Positions 37,178 to 44,259 of a DNA stretch of 64,000 nucleotides are shown here, piece after piece; the stretch's first letter is position 1, and each line of letters starts with the position of its first letter. The translations under genes and the position numbers were made by a program. The notes beneath the pieces were generated by a model. That model ran no database searches, was not told the origin of the DNA, and saw only the letters and a list, made by a program, of their open reading frames with translations. Source of the DNA: JBKQVT01 sp963804825 (GTDB lineage: Bacteria > Planctomycetota > Planctomycetia > Pirellulales > Thermoguttaceae); contig CAWDRV010000003.1 of NCBI GenBank assembly GCA_963804825.1, positions 248,001-312,000 on the forward strand, in the 5' to 3' direction.

Positions 37178-38242
37178 ATGGCGATGCCCACACCGCGGCG
37201 CATGATTGTCCTGACCGACGGTTATCGCGATCCGCATACCGCCAAGACGGCGATCTGCCTGATCCGCTATCGGCCGGAGGAAGTCGTCGCCGTGCTGGAC
37301 CGCCAGGGCGCCGGCCAGACGGCCGGAACATGGCTGGGCGTCGGCGGGACCATCCCCGTCGTCGCCTCGGTGGCCGACGCCCCGCGGGCCAACGCCTTGC
37401 TGGTCGGCATTGCCCCGCCCGGCGGCAAGCTCCCGCCGCATTGGCGGCCGATCCTCCTGGAGGCCGTCCAGCGACGCCTGGCCGTGATCTCCGGCATGCA
37501 CGAGTTTCTCTCCGACGACGCCGAACTGGCCCAGGCCGCCGCCCGAACGGGCGCGGAACTGGTCGACCTCCGCCGCAACGACGAACACGACGTGGCCAAC
37601 CGCCAGGGCATCCGCGCCGGCTGCCTGCGCATTCACACCGTCGGCAACGATTGCAGTTGCGGCAAGATGGTCGCGGCGGTCGAAGTCGCCCGCGGAATCG
37701 AGCGCGCCGGCGTCGATGCCGCGTTCGTGGCCACGGGACAAACCGGCATCCTCGTGGCCGGCGGAGGCTGCCCCGTCGATCGCGTGATCGCCGATTTCCT
37801 CAGCGGCGCCGCGGAAAAACTCGTCCTGGCCAACCAGCACCATGACGTGATCGTGGTGGAAGGCCAGGGGAGCCTGTTTCATCCGCGTTACTCGGGCGTG
37901 ACGCTGGGGCTGCTCCACGGCCTGATGCCCCACGGCCTGATCCTTTGCTACGAGATGGGCCGCACGGCGGTGGCCGGCATGGAAAGCGTGCCGCTGGCGC
38001 CGCTGGAGAAGGTCGTCGAGTTCTACGAAGCGGCCGCCAACCTGATGCACCCGTGCCGGGTGATCGGCCTGGCCGTCAACGGCCAGCGGTATCCCCGCGA
38101 CGCCGACCTGTCCGCCGAGTGCGCCCGGGTCGAGCGTGTCTTGGGCCTGCCGGCCTGCGACGTGCTCCGCCACGGCCCCGACAAGTTGGTTCAAGCGGTG
38201 TTGGACTTGAAGAAGGTCAGGTTAGGGCCAGCAAAACAATAA
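37178..38242 (+). CDS. dgcN: DUF1611 protein, probable D-glutamate N-acetyltransferase DgcN
   Basis: 354 residues. N-terminal Rossmann-like half (VLTDGYRDPHTAKTAICLIR) and C-terminal P-loop NTPase-like half with VGNDCSCGKMVAAVEVARGI (Walker-A-like), GQTGILVAGGGCPVDRVIAD and DVIVVEGQGSLFHPRYSGVT. DUF1611 proteins include DgcN, which acetylates D-glutamate; the next gene is an enolase-superfamily epimerase, the DgcA partner. The pair would route D-Glu to N-acetyl-L-Glu and the arginine pathway. The name rests on that pairing, not on direct evidence. ATG 37178 has no clear ribosome binding site. Confidence 0.75.
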   Translation: MAMPTPRRMIVLTDGYRDPHTAKTAICLIRYRPEEVVAVLDRQGAGQTAGTWLGVGGTIPVVASVADAPRANALLVGIAPPGGKLPPHWRPILLEAVQRRLAVISGMHEFLSDDAELAQAAARTGAELVDLRRNDEHDVANRQGIRAGCLRIHTVGNDCSCGKMVAAVEVARGIERAGVDAAFVATGQTGILVAGGGCPVDRVIADFLSGAAEKLVLANQHHDVIVVEGQGSLFHPRYSGVTLGLLHGLMPHGLILCYEMGRTAVAGMESVPLAPLEKVVEFYEAAANLMHPCRVIGLAVNGQRYPRDADLSAECARVERVLGLPACDVLRHGPDKLVQAVLDLKKVRLGPAKQ

Positions 38243-38257
38243 CCGATTCATAATTCA

Positions 38258-38313
38258 GGAGGGCAGACATTCCTGTCTGCCTGTAAATGACAGGCAAGAA
38301 TGCCTGTCCTCCC
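38258..38313. repeat. GGCAGACATTCCTGTCTGCC-type palindrome
   Basis: AGGAGGGCAGACATTCCTGT CTGCCTGT pairs with ACAGGCAAGAATGCCTGTCC TCCC; both halves are also self-palindromic. Lies between dgcN and dgcA. Confidence 0.8.
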
Positions 38314-38357
38314 GATGTTAATCCTTCAACCTATTTGGTGAAGCGACGCCGGCCGCC

Positions 38358-39374
38358 ATGAAACTCACGCTGCACCGCTTCGATCTGCACACCAGCCATC
38401 CGTTCACCACCGCGCGCGGGACCGCCTGCGTGCAATCGACGGTCGTCGTCGAGTTGGAACACGACGGCCTGCACGGCTACGGCGAAGCGCCGCAGTCGGC
38501 CTATTATGGGGCCGATCCAGCCGGGACGCAGGCCGCCTTGGAGCAAGCCAGGCCGCGGATCGAGGCGGCCCGGCTGGACGACCCCGCGGACCTTTGGGAG
38601 CAATTCCGCCCGCTGCTGGGCGGCGCGCCTTTCGCCCAGGCCGCGCTGGACGTGGCGGTCCACGACCTCTGGGGCAAGCAGCGCGGTCAGCCGCTCTGGA
38701 AACTCTGGGGCTTGTCGGTCCAGCGCATCCCGATGAGCGACTACACCATCGGCATCGACACGATCGACGTCATGTTGGCAAAACTCGCCGAGCGGCCCGA
38801 TTTTCCCGTCTACAAGATCAAGCTGGGCATACCCGCGGACCTCGACGTGCTGCGGACGCTTCGCCGGCACAGCGACGCGCTCTTTCGCGTCGATGTCAAC
38901 GGCGGATGGACGGCGCAACAGGCGATCGCCCGCGGCCCGGAACTGGCGTCGCTGGGCGTCGAGTTGATCGAGCAGCCGCTTCCGCCGGAGGACTGGGAGC
39001 CGATGCGGCGGGTATTCGCCCGGTCGCCGCTGCCGCTGGTGGCCGACGAAAGCTGCCGCGGCCTGTCCGACGTGGACCGTTCGGCCGGCTGCTTCCACGG
39101 CATCAACGTCAAGCTGGCCAAGTGCGGCGGACTCACCCCGGCCCGGCGGATGATCGACCGGGCACGGCAACTCGGGCTGAAAGTGATGATCGGCTGCTTC
39201 ACGGAATCGACGATCAACATCTCGGCGGCCGCACAGCTCTTGCCGCTGACCGACTATGCCGACGTGGACGGGGCGTTGCTGCTGGCCGACGACATGGCCA
39301 CCGGGGTGCGCATCGACCGCGGCCGGGTCGTTTATCCTGACGCCGCCGGCTGCGGCGCGGAGTTGGTTGCGTAA
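38358..39374 (+). CDS. dgcA: Dipeptide epimerase-type enolase superfamily protein, probable DgcA
   Basis: 338 residues. Muconate lactonising/dipeptide epimerase fold: catalytic KxK in FPVYKIKLGIP, metal ligands FRVDVNGGW, ELIEQPLPPED and LVADESCRG, and the second catalytic Lys in INVKLAKCGGLTPARRMID. Usually annotated L-Ala-D/L-Glu epimerase. Next to a DUF1611 gene the likelier role is racemisation of N-acetyl-D-glutamate (DgcA). ATG at 38358, 115 bp after dgcN. Confidence 0.82.
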   Translation: MKLTLHRFDLHTSHPFTTARGTACVQSTVVVELEHDGLHGYGEAPQSAYYGADPAGTQAALEQARPRIEAARLDDPADLWEQFRPLLGGAPFAQAALDVAVHDLWGKQRGQPLWKLWGLSVQRIPMSDYTIGIDTIDVMLAKLAERPDFPVYKIKLGIPADLDVLRTLRRHSDALFRVDVNGGWTAQQAIARGPELASLGVELIEQPLPPEDWEPMRRVFARSPLPLVADESCRGLSDVDRSAGCFHGINVKLAKCGGLTPARRMIDRARQLGLKVMIGCFTESTINISAAAQLLPLTDYADVDGALLLADDMATGVRIDRGRVVYPDAAGCGAELVA

Positions 39375-39379
39375 TTCCG

Positions 39380-39440
39380 CTTGCCCTCACCCTCGGGCAC
39401 CACGTCAGTGGTCGCTCCCGGAGGGAGAGGGGACCGGATG
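39380..39440. repeat. CCCTCACCC..GGGAGAGGGG dispersed repeat interrupted by a small insertion
   Basis: CCCTCACCCTC then GGGCACCACGTCAGTGGTCG inside the hairpin, then CTCCCGGAGGGAGAGGGG. The interior CACCACGTCAGTGGT is itself a small palindrome, so one repeat sits inside another. Confidence 0.7.
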
Positions 39441-40498
39441 TCACGCCCGGTCGAAGGGAAAGGCGATGACCTCGCGGATGTCGGCGGACGGGGCGGCCAA
39501 CATCACCAGGCGGTCCAGTCCCAACGCCACGCCGACCGCCGGCGGCAGGCCGGCCTCCATGGCCGCCAAGAGCCGGTCCGGCTCGGGCAACGGCGCCTTG
39601 CCGTCGGCCCGACGCTGGGCATTGACCAGGGCGTTGCGGCGCCGCAACTCGCCGGCGTCGAGCAACTCGTGGTAGCCGTTGGCCAACTCGATGCCCGATA
39701 CGTACAACTCGAATCGCTCCGCCAGCGGCGGACGGCCCGGCCGCACCCGCGCCAACGCGGCCTGCGTGGCCGGATAATCGTAGAGCAATACCGGCCGCCC
39801 GACGCCCAAGTGCGGCTGCACCCGCTCGGTCAACAGCCAATCGAGCCAGCCGTCGCGGTCGTCGGCCGCGAGGCTTTCCGGCGGCGGGGACGTGCGCGAC
39901 GAAATTCTCGCGCGGCGGCGATCAACTCGGCCGTTTCCGCCGCGTGCGGGTCCAATCCCGCATATTGCCGGAACGCCTCGCCGTAGCTCAGTCGCAGCGC
40001 CGGGCCGCGGCGGAGCATCGCCTCGCACAAGTCGCTGGTAAAGCCCATGCCGTCGTCGAGGCTGTCGCCCCGACGGTACCACTCGACCAGCGTGAACTCG
40101 GGATTGTGCAGCGGCCCCTGCTCATCGCGGCGAAAGACGCGGCTGACCTGGTAGATGGCCTTGGGGCACTCGTCGGTGGCCAGCAGGCGTTTCATGGCCA
40201 GCTCGGGCGACGTTTGCAGCCAGCAAGGTAGGTCAGGCACCCCGTGCCTGACACTCTGGCCGGTCGTCAGGCACGGAGTGCCTGACCTACGGAACTCGCC
40301 CGGCAGTGTGAACGGATCGAGGTATCGATCGACGACGGTTTCGGCGGAGAGAATGGGCGTTTCGACTTCGAGGAACCCGGCCTGGTGGAAGAAATCGCGG
40401 AGCCGCCGCAGCAGATCGGCCCGCAGTTGCAGGTTGCGCCAAGGGGCGGTCGGTCGGAAGTCGGCGGGATCGGCGCTCGTATCACTGCTCGAAGGCAT
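39441..40498 (-). CDS. epmA: EF-P--lysine ligase (GenX/PoxA/EpmA), one frameshift
   Basis: About 350 residues. Class II lysyl-tRNA synthetase catalytic core without an anticodon domain: FFHQAGFLEVETPILSAE, CWLQTSPELAMKRLLATDEC, YQVSRVFRRDEQGPLHNPEF TLVEWYR, VLLYDYPATQAAL, ERFELYVSGIELANGYHEL and the final GVALGLDRLVMLAAPSADIR. Attaches (R)-beta-lysine to EF-P. One shift near 39890. Two oddities: a translated 63-bp palindrome at 40228-40290 inserted just before CWLQTSPE, and a start codon (ATG 40498) made new by insertion of the DUF4160/DUF2442 pair; the old 5' end survives at 41066-41155. Confidence 0.92.
40228..40290. repeat. 63-bp palindromic element inserted in frame in epmA
   Basis: Arms GTAGGTCAGGCACCCCGTGC CTGAC (40228-40252) and its reverse complement with one mismatch (40266-40290), spacer ACTCTGGCCGGTC. 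Exactly 21 codons, no stop in the epmA frame; it encodes RSGTPCLTTGQSVRHGVPDL P inside the conserved core. A related fragment (TGTCAGGCACGCCCATGCCT) is at 57926. Confidence 0.92.
40445..40468 (-). repeat. 24-bp direct repeat at the epmA side of the DUF4160/DUF2442 module
   Basis: GGCGGTCGGTCGGAAGTCGG CGGG on the plus strand, coding for PADFRPTA in epmA. Identical to 41114-41137; period 669 bp. Confidence 0.92.
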
Positions 40499-40509
40499 GG
40501 CGGTGCCCG

Positions 40510-40764
40510 CTAACTGGCGGATGTCGTCGCTGCCGATGCCAGTCGCTGGTGCAAGGCATCCGGGGCCAAATCCGCTCCACATGGCCAGCAAATCGCGCCG
40601 AATTCGTCGATCCCCACCTTCTTGAACTCGCTTTCGTCCCGCAGCGGCTCAAACACCGGGCCGAACAGACGGTCGGTCAGATCGATTTCGCCCGCGGTTC
40701 CGTCGTCGAACTGCACGTGAAGCCGATGACCGCTTAACGCCGCCACAGCAATGACTTTTGCCAT
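40510..40764 (-). CDS. DUF2442 protein
   Basis: 84 residues, ATG at 40764. AVAALSGHRLHVQFDDGTAG EIDLTDRLFGPVFEPL and GIDEFGAICWPCGADLAPDA LHQRL match DUF2442. It follows the DUF4160 gene by 19 bp and ends 11 bp before epmA. DUF4160/DUF2442 pairs are widespread and have been suspected to be toxin-antitoxin-like; no activity can be assigned from sequence. Confidence 0.85.
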   Translation of the reverse strand: MAKVIAVAALSGHRLHVQFDDGTAGEIDLTDRLFGPVFEPLRDESEFKKVGIDEFGAICWPCGADLAPDALHQRLASAATTSAS

Positions 40765-40783
40765 AATCTTTTCTCCATCGCCG

Positions 40784-41044
40784 CTATTCCAACGGCGCGA
40801 TTCTGTTGAGTCTTTGGTGAGCCTCGGCCAGGTTCCAGTTTTCTCGCAACTCGGCGCGGTGCTCAGACGCCCACTCCAAGACCAGGGCCAGTGCCCGTCT
40901 TGAAATCCGCCCTTCCACGATCTCAAGCGTGTCGATCGAGATCGAGGCGTTTTGCTCGCCCGAGTACGCGTGAAAATGAGGCGGCGCGTGCTCGTCGAAG
41001 TACATGCGAATCGCGATGCCAAAAAACCTCGATATCGTCGGCAT
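40784..41044 (-). CDS. DUF4160 protein
   Basis: 86 residues, ATG at 41044 with AAGGAAGGGCG upstream. MPTISRFFGIAIRMYFDEHA PPHFHAYSGEQNASISI and LALVLEWASEHRAELRENWN are diagnostic of DUF4160. First gene of a two-gene unit with its own promoter (41065-41094). Confidence 0.88.
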   Translation of the reverse strand: MPTISRFFGIAIRMYFDEHAPPHFHAYSGEQNASISIDTLEIVEGRISRRALALVLEWASEHRAELRENWNLAEAHQRLNRIAPLE

Positions 41045-41064
41045 GGGATCGCCCTTCCTTACCT

Positions 41065-41094
41065 ATTATAGGATCGCTTGTGCTCCGGTCGCAA
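41065..41094 (-). promoter_or_regulatory. Promoter of the DUF4160-DUF2442 unit
   Basis: Minus strand TTGCGA (41094-41089), 18-bp spacer, TATAAT (41070-41065), 20 bp before the DUF4160 ATG. One of the best promoter matches in the window. It lies inside the inserted segment, so the module brings its own promoter. Confidence 0.65.
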
Positions 41095-41155
41095 CCGCCA
41101 GGCGTTCCGGTTGGCGGTCGGTCGGAAGTCGGCGGGCGGAGCGGGATCGGGCATG
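41066..41155 (-). pseudogene. Relic of the original epmA 5' end
   Basis: ATG at 41155 reads MPDPAPPADFRPTA and then leaves epmA homology (NRNALAVATGAQAIL, stop). PADFRPTA is the same segment found at the start of present epmA (MPSSSDTSADPADFRPTAPW), from the identical 24-bp repeats. I infer epmA once began here, following efp. Confidence 0.75.
41114..41137 (-). repeat. 24-bp direct repeat at the efp side of the DUF4160/DUF2442 module
   Basis: Identical to 40445-40468; marks the distal edge of the inserted module. Confidence 0.92.
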
Positions 41156-41284
41156 GTGAAAGGCGATGACTGGCCGCGATGCGATTTCGATCCTCCGCGA
41201 TCTTGATATCGCAATTTGCGACATCAAAGGCGCAACCCATTGCCGCGTAAGCCCGACGGCCGGACGCGAATCGCCAGTGCAGCC

Positions 41285-41332
41285 GAACTTCCCCCCTCAC
41301 CCTGACCCTCTCCCGGCGGGAGAGGGGACGCC
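41285..41332. repeat. CCCTCACCCTGACCCTCTCCC/GGGAGAGGGG dispersed repeat
   Basis: Short hairpin CCCTCTCCCGGCGGGAGAGG GG with the leading CCCCTCACCCTGA, directly downstream of efp. Confidence 0.8.
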
Positions 41333-41337
41333 GCCGA

Positions 41338-41907
41338 TCACTCTTTCACGCGCTCGATGTACTCGCCGGTGCGGGTGTCGATCTTGATCAACTCGCCCAT
41401 TTCGACAAACGACGGGCAGGCGAACTCGGCGCCGGTCTCCACCTTGCAGGGCTTGGTGACGTTCGTGGCCGTGTTACCGCGGGCGCCGGGCTCGCAGTAT
41501 TCGACCTTCAACACCACGTGGTTGGGCGGCGTGATCGAGATGGCCCGGTTGTTGAACAACACCATGCTGCAATTCATGCCTTCCTTGAGGTATTGCCAGG
41601 CGTCGCCCACCTGGTCGGCGGTCAACTCGTGCTGCTCGTAGCTCTCGTTGTCCATGAAGACGTAATGGTCGGCCTGGCGATAGAGGTACTGGGCGTCGAT
41701 TTCATCCACGTCGGCGGAGTCGAGGGAATCGCCGCTCTTGTAGGTGCGGTCCAGGACGGTGCCGCGGATGAGGTTTCGCAGCTTGCACTTGTACAGGGCC
41801 TGGCCCTTGCCGGGCTTCACGAAGTTGCACTCGGTCATCAGGTAGGGATCGCCGTCGATCTGGACCTTCAGGCCCTTGCGAAATTCACTGGTGCCGTAGG
41901 ATGCCAC
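41338..41907 (-). CDS. efp: Translation elongation factor P
   Basis: 189 residues from a GTG at 41907 (GGAAGACGCAAC upstream). KOW domain with the modification loop FVKPGKGQALYKCKLRNL (Lys of PGKG is the beta-lysylation site), then two OB domains: YRQADHYVFMDNESYEQHEL, PPNHVVLKVEYCEPG and the C-terminal VETGAEFACPSFVEMGELIK IDTRTGEYIERV. Relieves ribosome stalling at polyproline. Modified by EpmA and EpmB, encoded on either side. Divergent from epmB, 56 bp apart. Confidence 0.97.
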   Translation of the reverse strand: MASYGTSEFRKGLKVQIDGDPYLMTECNFVKPGKGQALYKCKLRNLIRGTVLDRTYKSGDSLDSADVDEIDAQYLYRQADHYVFMDNESYEQHELTADQVGDAWQYLKEGMNCSMVLFNNRAISITPPNHVVLKVEYCEPGARGNTATNVTKPCKVETGAEFACPSFVEMGELIKIDTRTGEYIERVKE

Positions 41908-41963
41908 GTTGCGTCTTCCGTTTCACTTTGTAGTGGGGATACATTTTGTTAAGATAAACCATT

Positions 41964-43028
41964 ATGCCAGCATCCGCGACACGAACCAATGGGGGCCGGT
42001 CCCCGTCGTCGGCATCATCGCCGTCGCCGCCGTTGTCGCCGTCGCCGCCGTTGCCCGAGTGGCAAACGGTGCTGGCCCGTGCGGTCCGCGACGCGGGGGA
42101 ATTGTGCCGATGCCTGCAACTCCCCCCCGAGGTGGCAGACGCCGCCCGGCCGTCCGCCCGGCAGTTCCCCTTGCTGGTCCCCCGGACCTGGCTGGCGCGG
42201 ATCGACGCGGGCAATCCTCGCGATCCGCTCTTGTTGCAGGTCCTCCCGCAAGCCGAGGAACTGGCCGACGTGCCGCGGTTCCAGGCCGATCCGCTCGGCG
42301 AGGCGGCCGACGGCGGCTGCTCCGGCCTGCTATGGAAATACCCGGGCAGACTCTTGATCGTAGCGACTGGGGCATGTGCCGTCCATTGCCGGTTCTGCTT
42401 TCGCCGCCACTTTCCGTATCCATGTTTGCCCGCGGGCGTGGACAGGTGGGAAGCGGCCCTACGCCTGGCGGCCTCGGAACCGTCGCTGGAGGAAATCATC
42501 CTCAGCGGCGGCGACCCCTTGAGCCTGCCGGACCACCAACTTTCCCATCTTACCAAGCGACTGGCCGAGATTCCACACCTGCGGCGGCTGCGGATCCACA
42601 GCCGGATGCCGATTGTGATCCCCCAGCGGGTGACGGACGAGTTGCTCGACTGGCTCCGCGGCAGCCGGTTGACGACCATCCTGGTGGTGCAAGTGAATCA
42701 TCCGGCGGAAATCGACGCGGCCGTTGCCGTCGCGCTGGGCCGATTGGTGGATGCCGGCGTGCCGGTGCTGTCCCAGGCCGTGCTGCTCCGCGGCGTCAAC
42801 GACGATGTGGAAACCTTGGCGCGGCTGTTCGGCCGGTTGGTCGATCTGCGGGTGATGCCCTATTACCTGCACCAGTTGGACCGGGTAGCGGGGGCGGCCC
42901 ATTTTGAAGTTTCCCCGCAACGGGGGATCGAGTTGATCGAGCAGCTCCGCGGCCGGCTGCCCGGCTACGCGGTCCCGCGTTACGTCTGCCAGCCGCCGGG
43001 CCGGTCGAGCAAGACGGTGCTGGCGTAG
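41964..43028 (+). CDS. epmB: EF-P beta-lysylation protein (lysine 2,3-aminomutase family)
   Basis: 354 residues, ATG at 41964. Radical SAM enzyme with the cluster motif ACAVHCRFCFRRHFPY (CxxxCxxC). GGCSGLLWKYPGRLLIVATG, EEIILSGGDPLSLPDHQL, RLRIHSRMPIVIPQRVT, SQAVLLRGVNDDVETLARLF and YYLHQLDRVAGAAHFEV are family hallmarks. Converts alpha-lysine to (R)-beta-lysine for EpmA. The first ~35 residues are a Ser/Pro tract (SPSSASSPSPPLSPSPPL) from a GCC-type repeat. Confidence 0.95.
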   Translation: MPASATRTNGGRSPSSASSPSPPLSPSPPLPEWQTVLARAVRDAGELCRCLQLPPEVADAARPSARQFPLLVPRTWLARIDAGNPRDPLLLQVLPQAEELADVPRFQADPLGEAADGGCSGLLWKYPGRLLIVATGACAVHCRFCFRRHFPYPCLPAGVDRWEAALRLAASEPSLEEIILSGGDPLSLPDHQLSHLTKRLAEIPHLRRLRIHSRMPIVIPQRVTDELLDWLRGSRLTTILVVQVNHPAEIDAAVAVALGRLVDAGVPVLSQAVLLRGVNDDVETLARLFGRLVDLRVMPYYLHQLDRVAGAAHFEVSPQRGIELIEQLRGRLPGYAVPRYVCQPPGRSSKTVLA

Positions 43029-43117
43029 GCCCGCGGGTGATGCTTCGGCATAACAGCCTACCGCGGCCGGTGTTATGCTAAAGCATAACCTACTTCCACG
43101 TCGCTGCACCACAAGCC

Positions 43118-43657
43118 TTACGGCAACTGGAAGATCGACTGGCTCTTGACGATGGCGTAGTCGTCGGGGAAGGTGTGGAAGGCCTGGATAAGAAGCTTGC
43201 GGCTGCGGCTTTCGATGTTGATGTAACTCAGGGCCCCCAGGGCCATCCGCCCGCTGGCGTCGAAGCGGTGCAACATGCCGTGGTGCAGTCCGTCGTCGGC
43301 CAACTCTTGCTGAAAGGTCCAAAAGACCTCGGGATCGACGGGCTCGAGCTGGAAACTGACCTGGTAGCAGACGCCGCCGCGACACTGGACGCAGTCGCTG
43401 CGCTGGCCCTTCAACCGATAAGACAACAATCGCCGCTTCTCGGGCAGCGGATGCTGGGCCGAGGCGGCGACTTCCGTCAACGTCAAACCGCCATGGCGCC
43501 ATGTCACGACGTGGCCGGCGCTGGTAATGTCGATCTTGGCGTCGTAATGCTCGCGCTTGACCACGCGAGAATGGTACACCTCGAACAATTCCGGGTGCAG
43601 CGGCCGTCCGTAAAGCTGGAAGATCAGTTCGGCAACTTTCGGTCGGGCAGTGAGCAC
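43118..43657 (-). CDS. DUF2617 family protein
   Basis: 179 residues, GTG at 43657 with AAGGAG 9 nt upstream. FQLYGRPLHPELFEVYHSRV, AKIDITSAGHVVTWRHGGLT LTEV, HGMLHRFDASGRMALGALSY INIE and FHTFPDDYAIVKSQSIFQL match DUF2617, common in planctomycetes, function unknown. Two cysteines in CVQCRGGVCYQVSF. Convergent with epmB. Confidence 0.8.
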   Translation of the reverse strand: MLTARPKVAELIFQLYGRPLHPELFEVYHSRVVKREHYDAKIDITSAGHVVTWRHGGLTLTEVAASAQHPLPEKRRLLSYRLKGQRSDCVQCRGGVCYQVSFQLEPVDPEVFWTFQQELADDGLHHGMLHRFDASGRMALGALSYINIESRSRKLLIQAFHTFPDDYAIVKSQSIFQLP

Positions 43658-44259
43658 GACAACAGCTCCTTACCGGTCAACGGACGCGCGCCGCGCCACG
43701 AGCACAACGTCCATTATAATCACACTCCGCCGCTTGGACAAAGACCACTTGCGCGGAAGAAATTTCCGCGCAGGAATTCGGGCTTGACAGAAACGTCTTT
43801 GCTGTTCCACCGCACGATGCTAGCAACGCATCCTCGTCTGTCCGCCTCGCGGCCTCGGGGCAAGAAAACGCTCCGGGGTGTGGCGTGCCGTCGCGCCGGG
43901 ATGCACCGGCGAGACCATGGACCACGGCCTGAAAAAGCCCGCCAAAAACGCTTGACGCACGCCGGCATTTCGCGTCCCCCGCTCGATGGACTCTTGTTGA
44001 CGACAGGAAAAATTCACCAAATGCTTGACGCACCCCCGGGACGGCTGATACGATGGCGGTATCGTTCGGATTGTTTCTTGGTGGCACCCCACGTAGCGAG
44101 GCAGCGTTAGGTCGTCGCTGTTCGTCGATCCGCTTCGGCCGATGTTTCGGGGCGCCCTCTTTCTCGGCTCGCGTCGAGCCTTTTCCCCCCGTCATGCAAG
44201 GGCCGGCGATTCTCCGTGCGCATCGCCACGCGACACCACAACACCACGGGAATGAGAAA
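43658..44259. other. Intergenic region upstream of the papain-like protease
   Basis: No gene supported. It contains a hairpin GCGCGGAAGAAATTTCCGCG C (43751), two copies of GCTTGACGCAC (43948 and 44023) about 75 bp apart, and the promoter at 44025-44054. The 5' leader is ~200 nt. Confidence 0.5.
44025..44054 (+). promoter_or_regulatory. Sigma-70-type promoter
   Basis: TTGACG (44025-44030), 18-bp spacer, TACGAT (44049-44054). Faces the protease gene. Confidence 0.5.
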
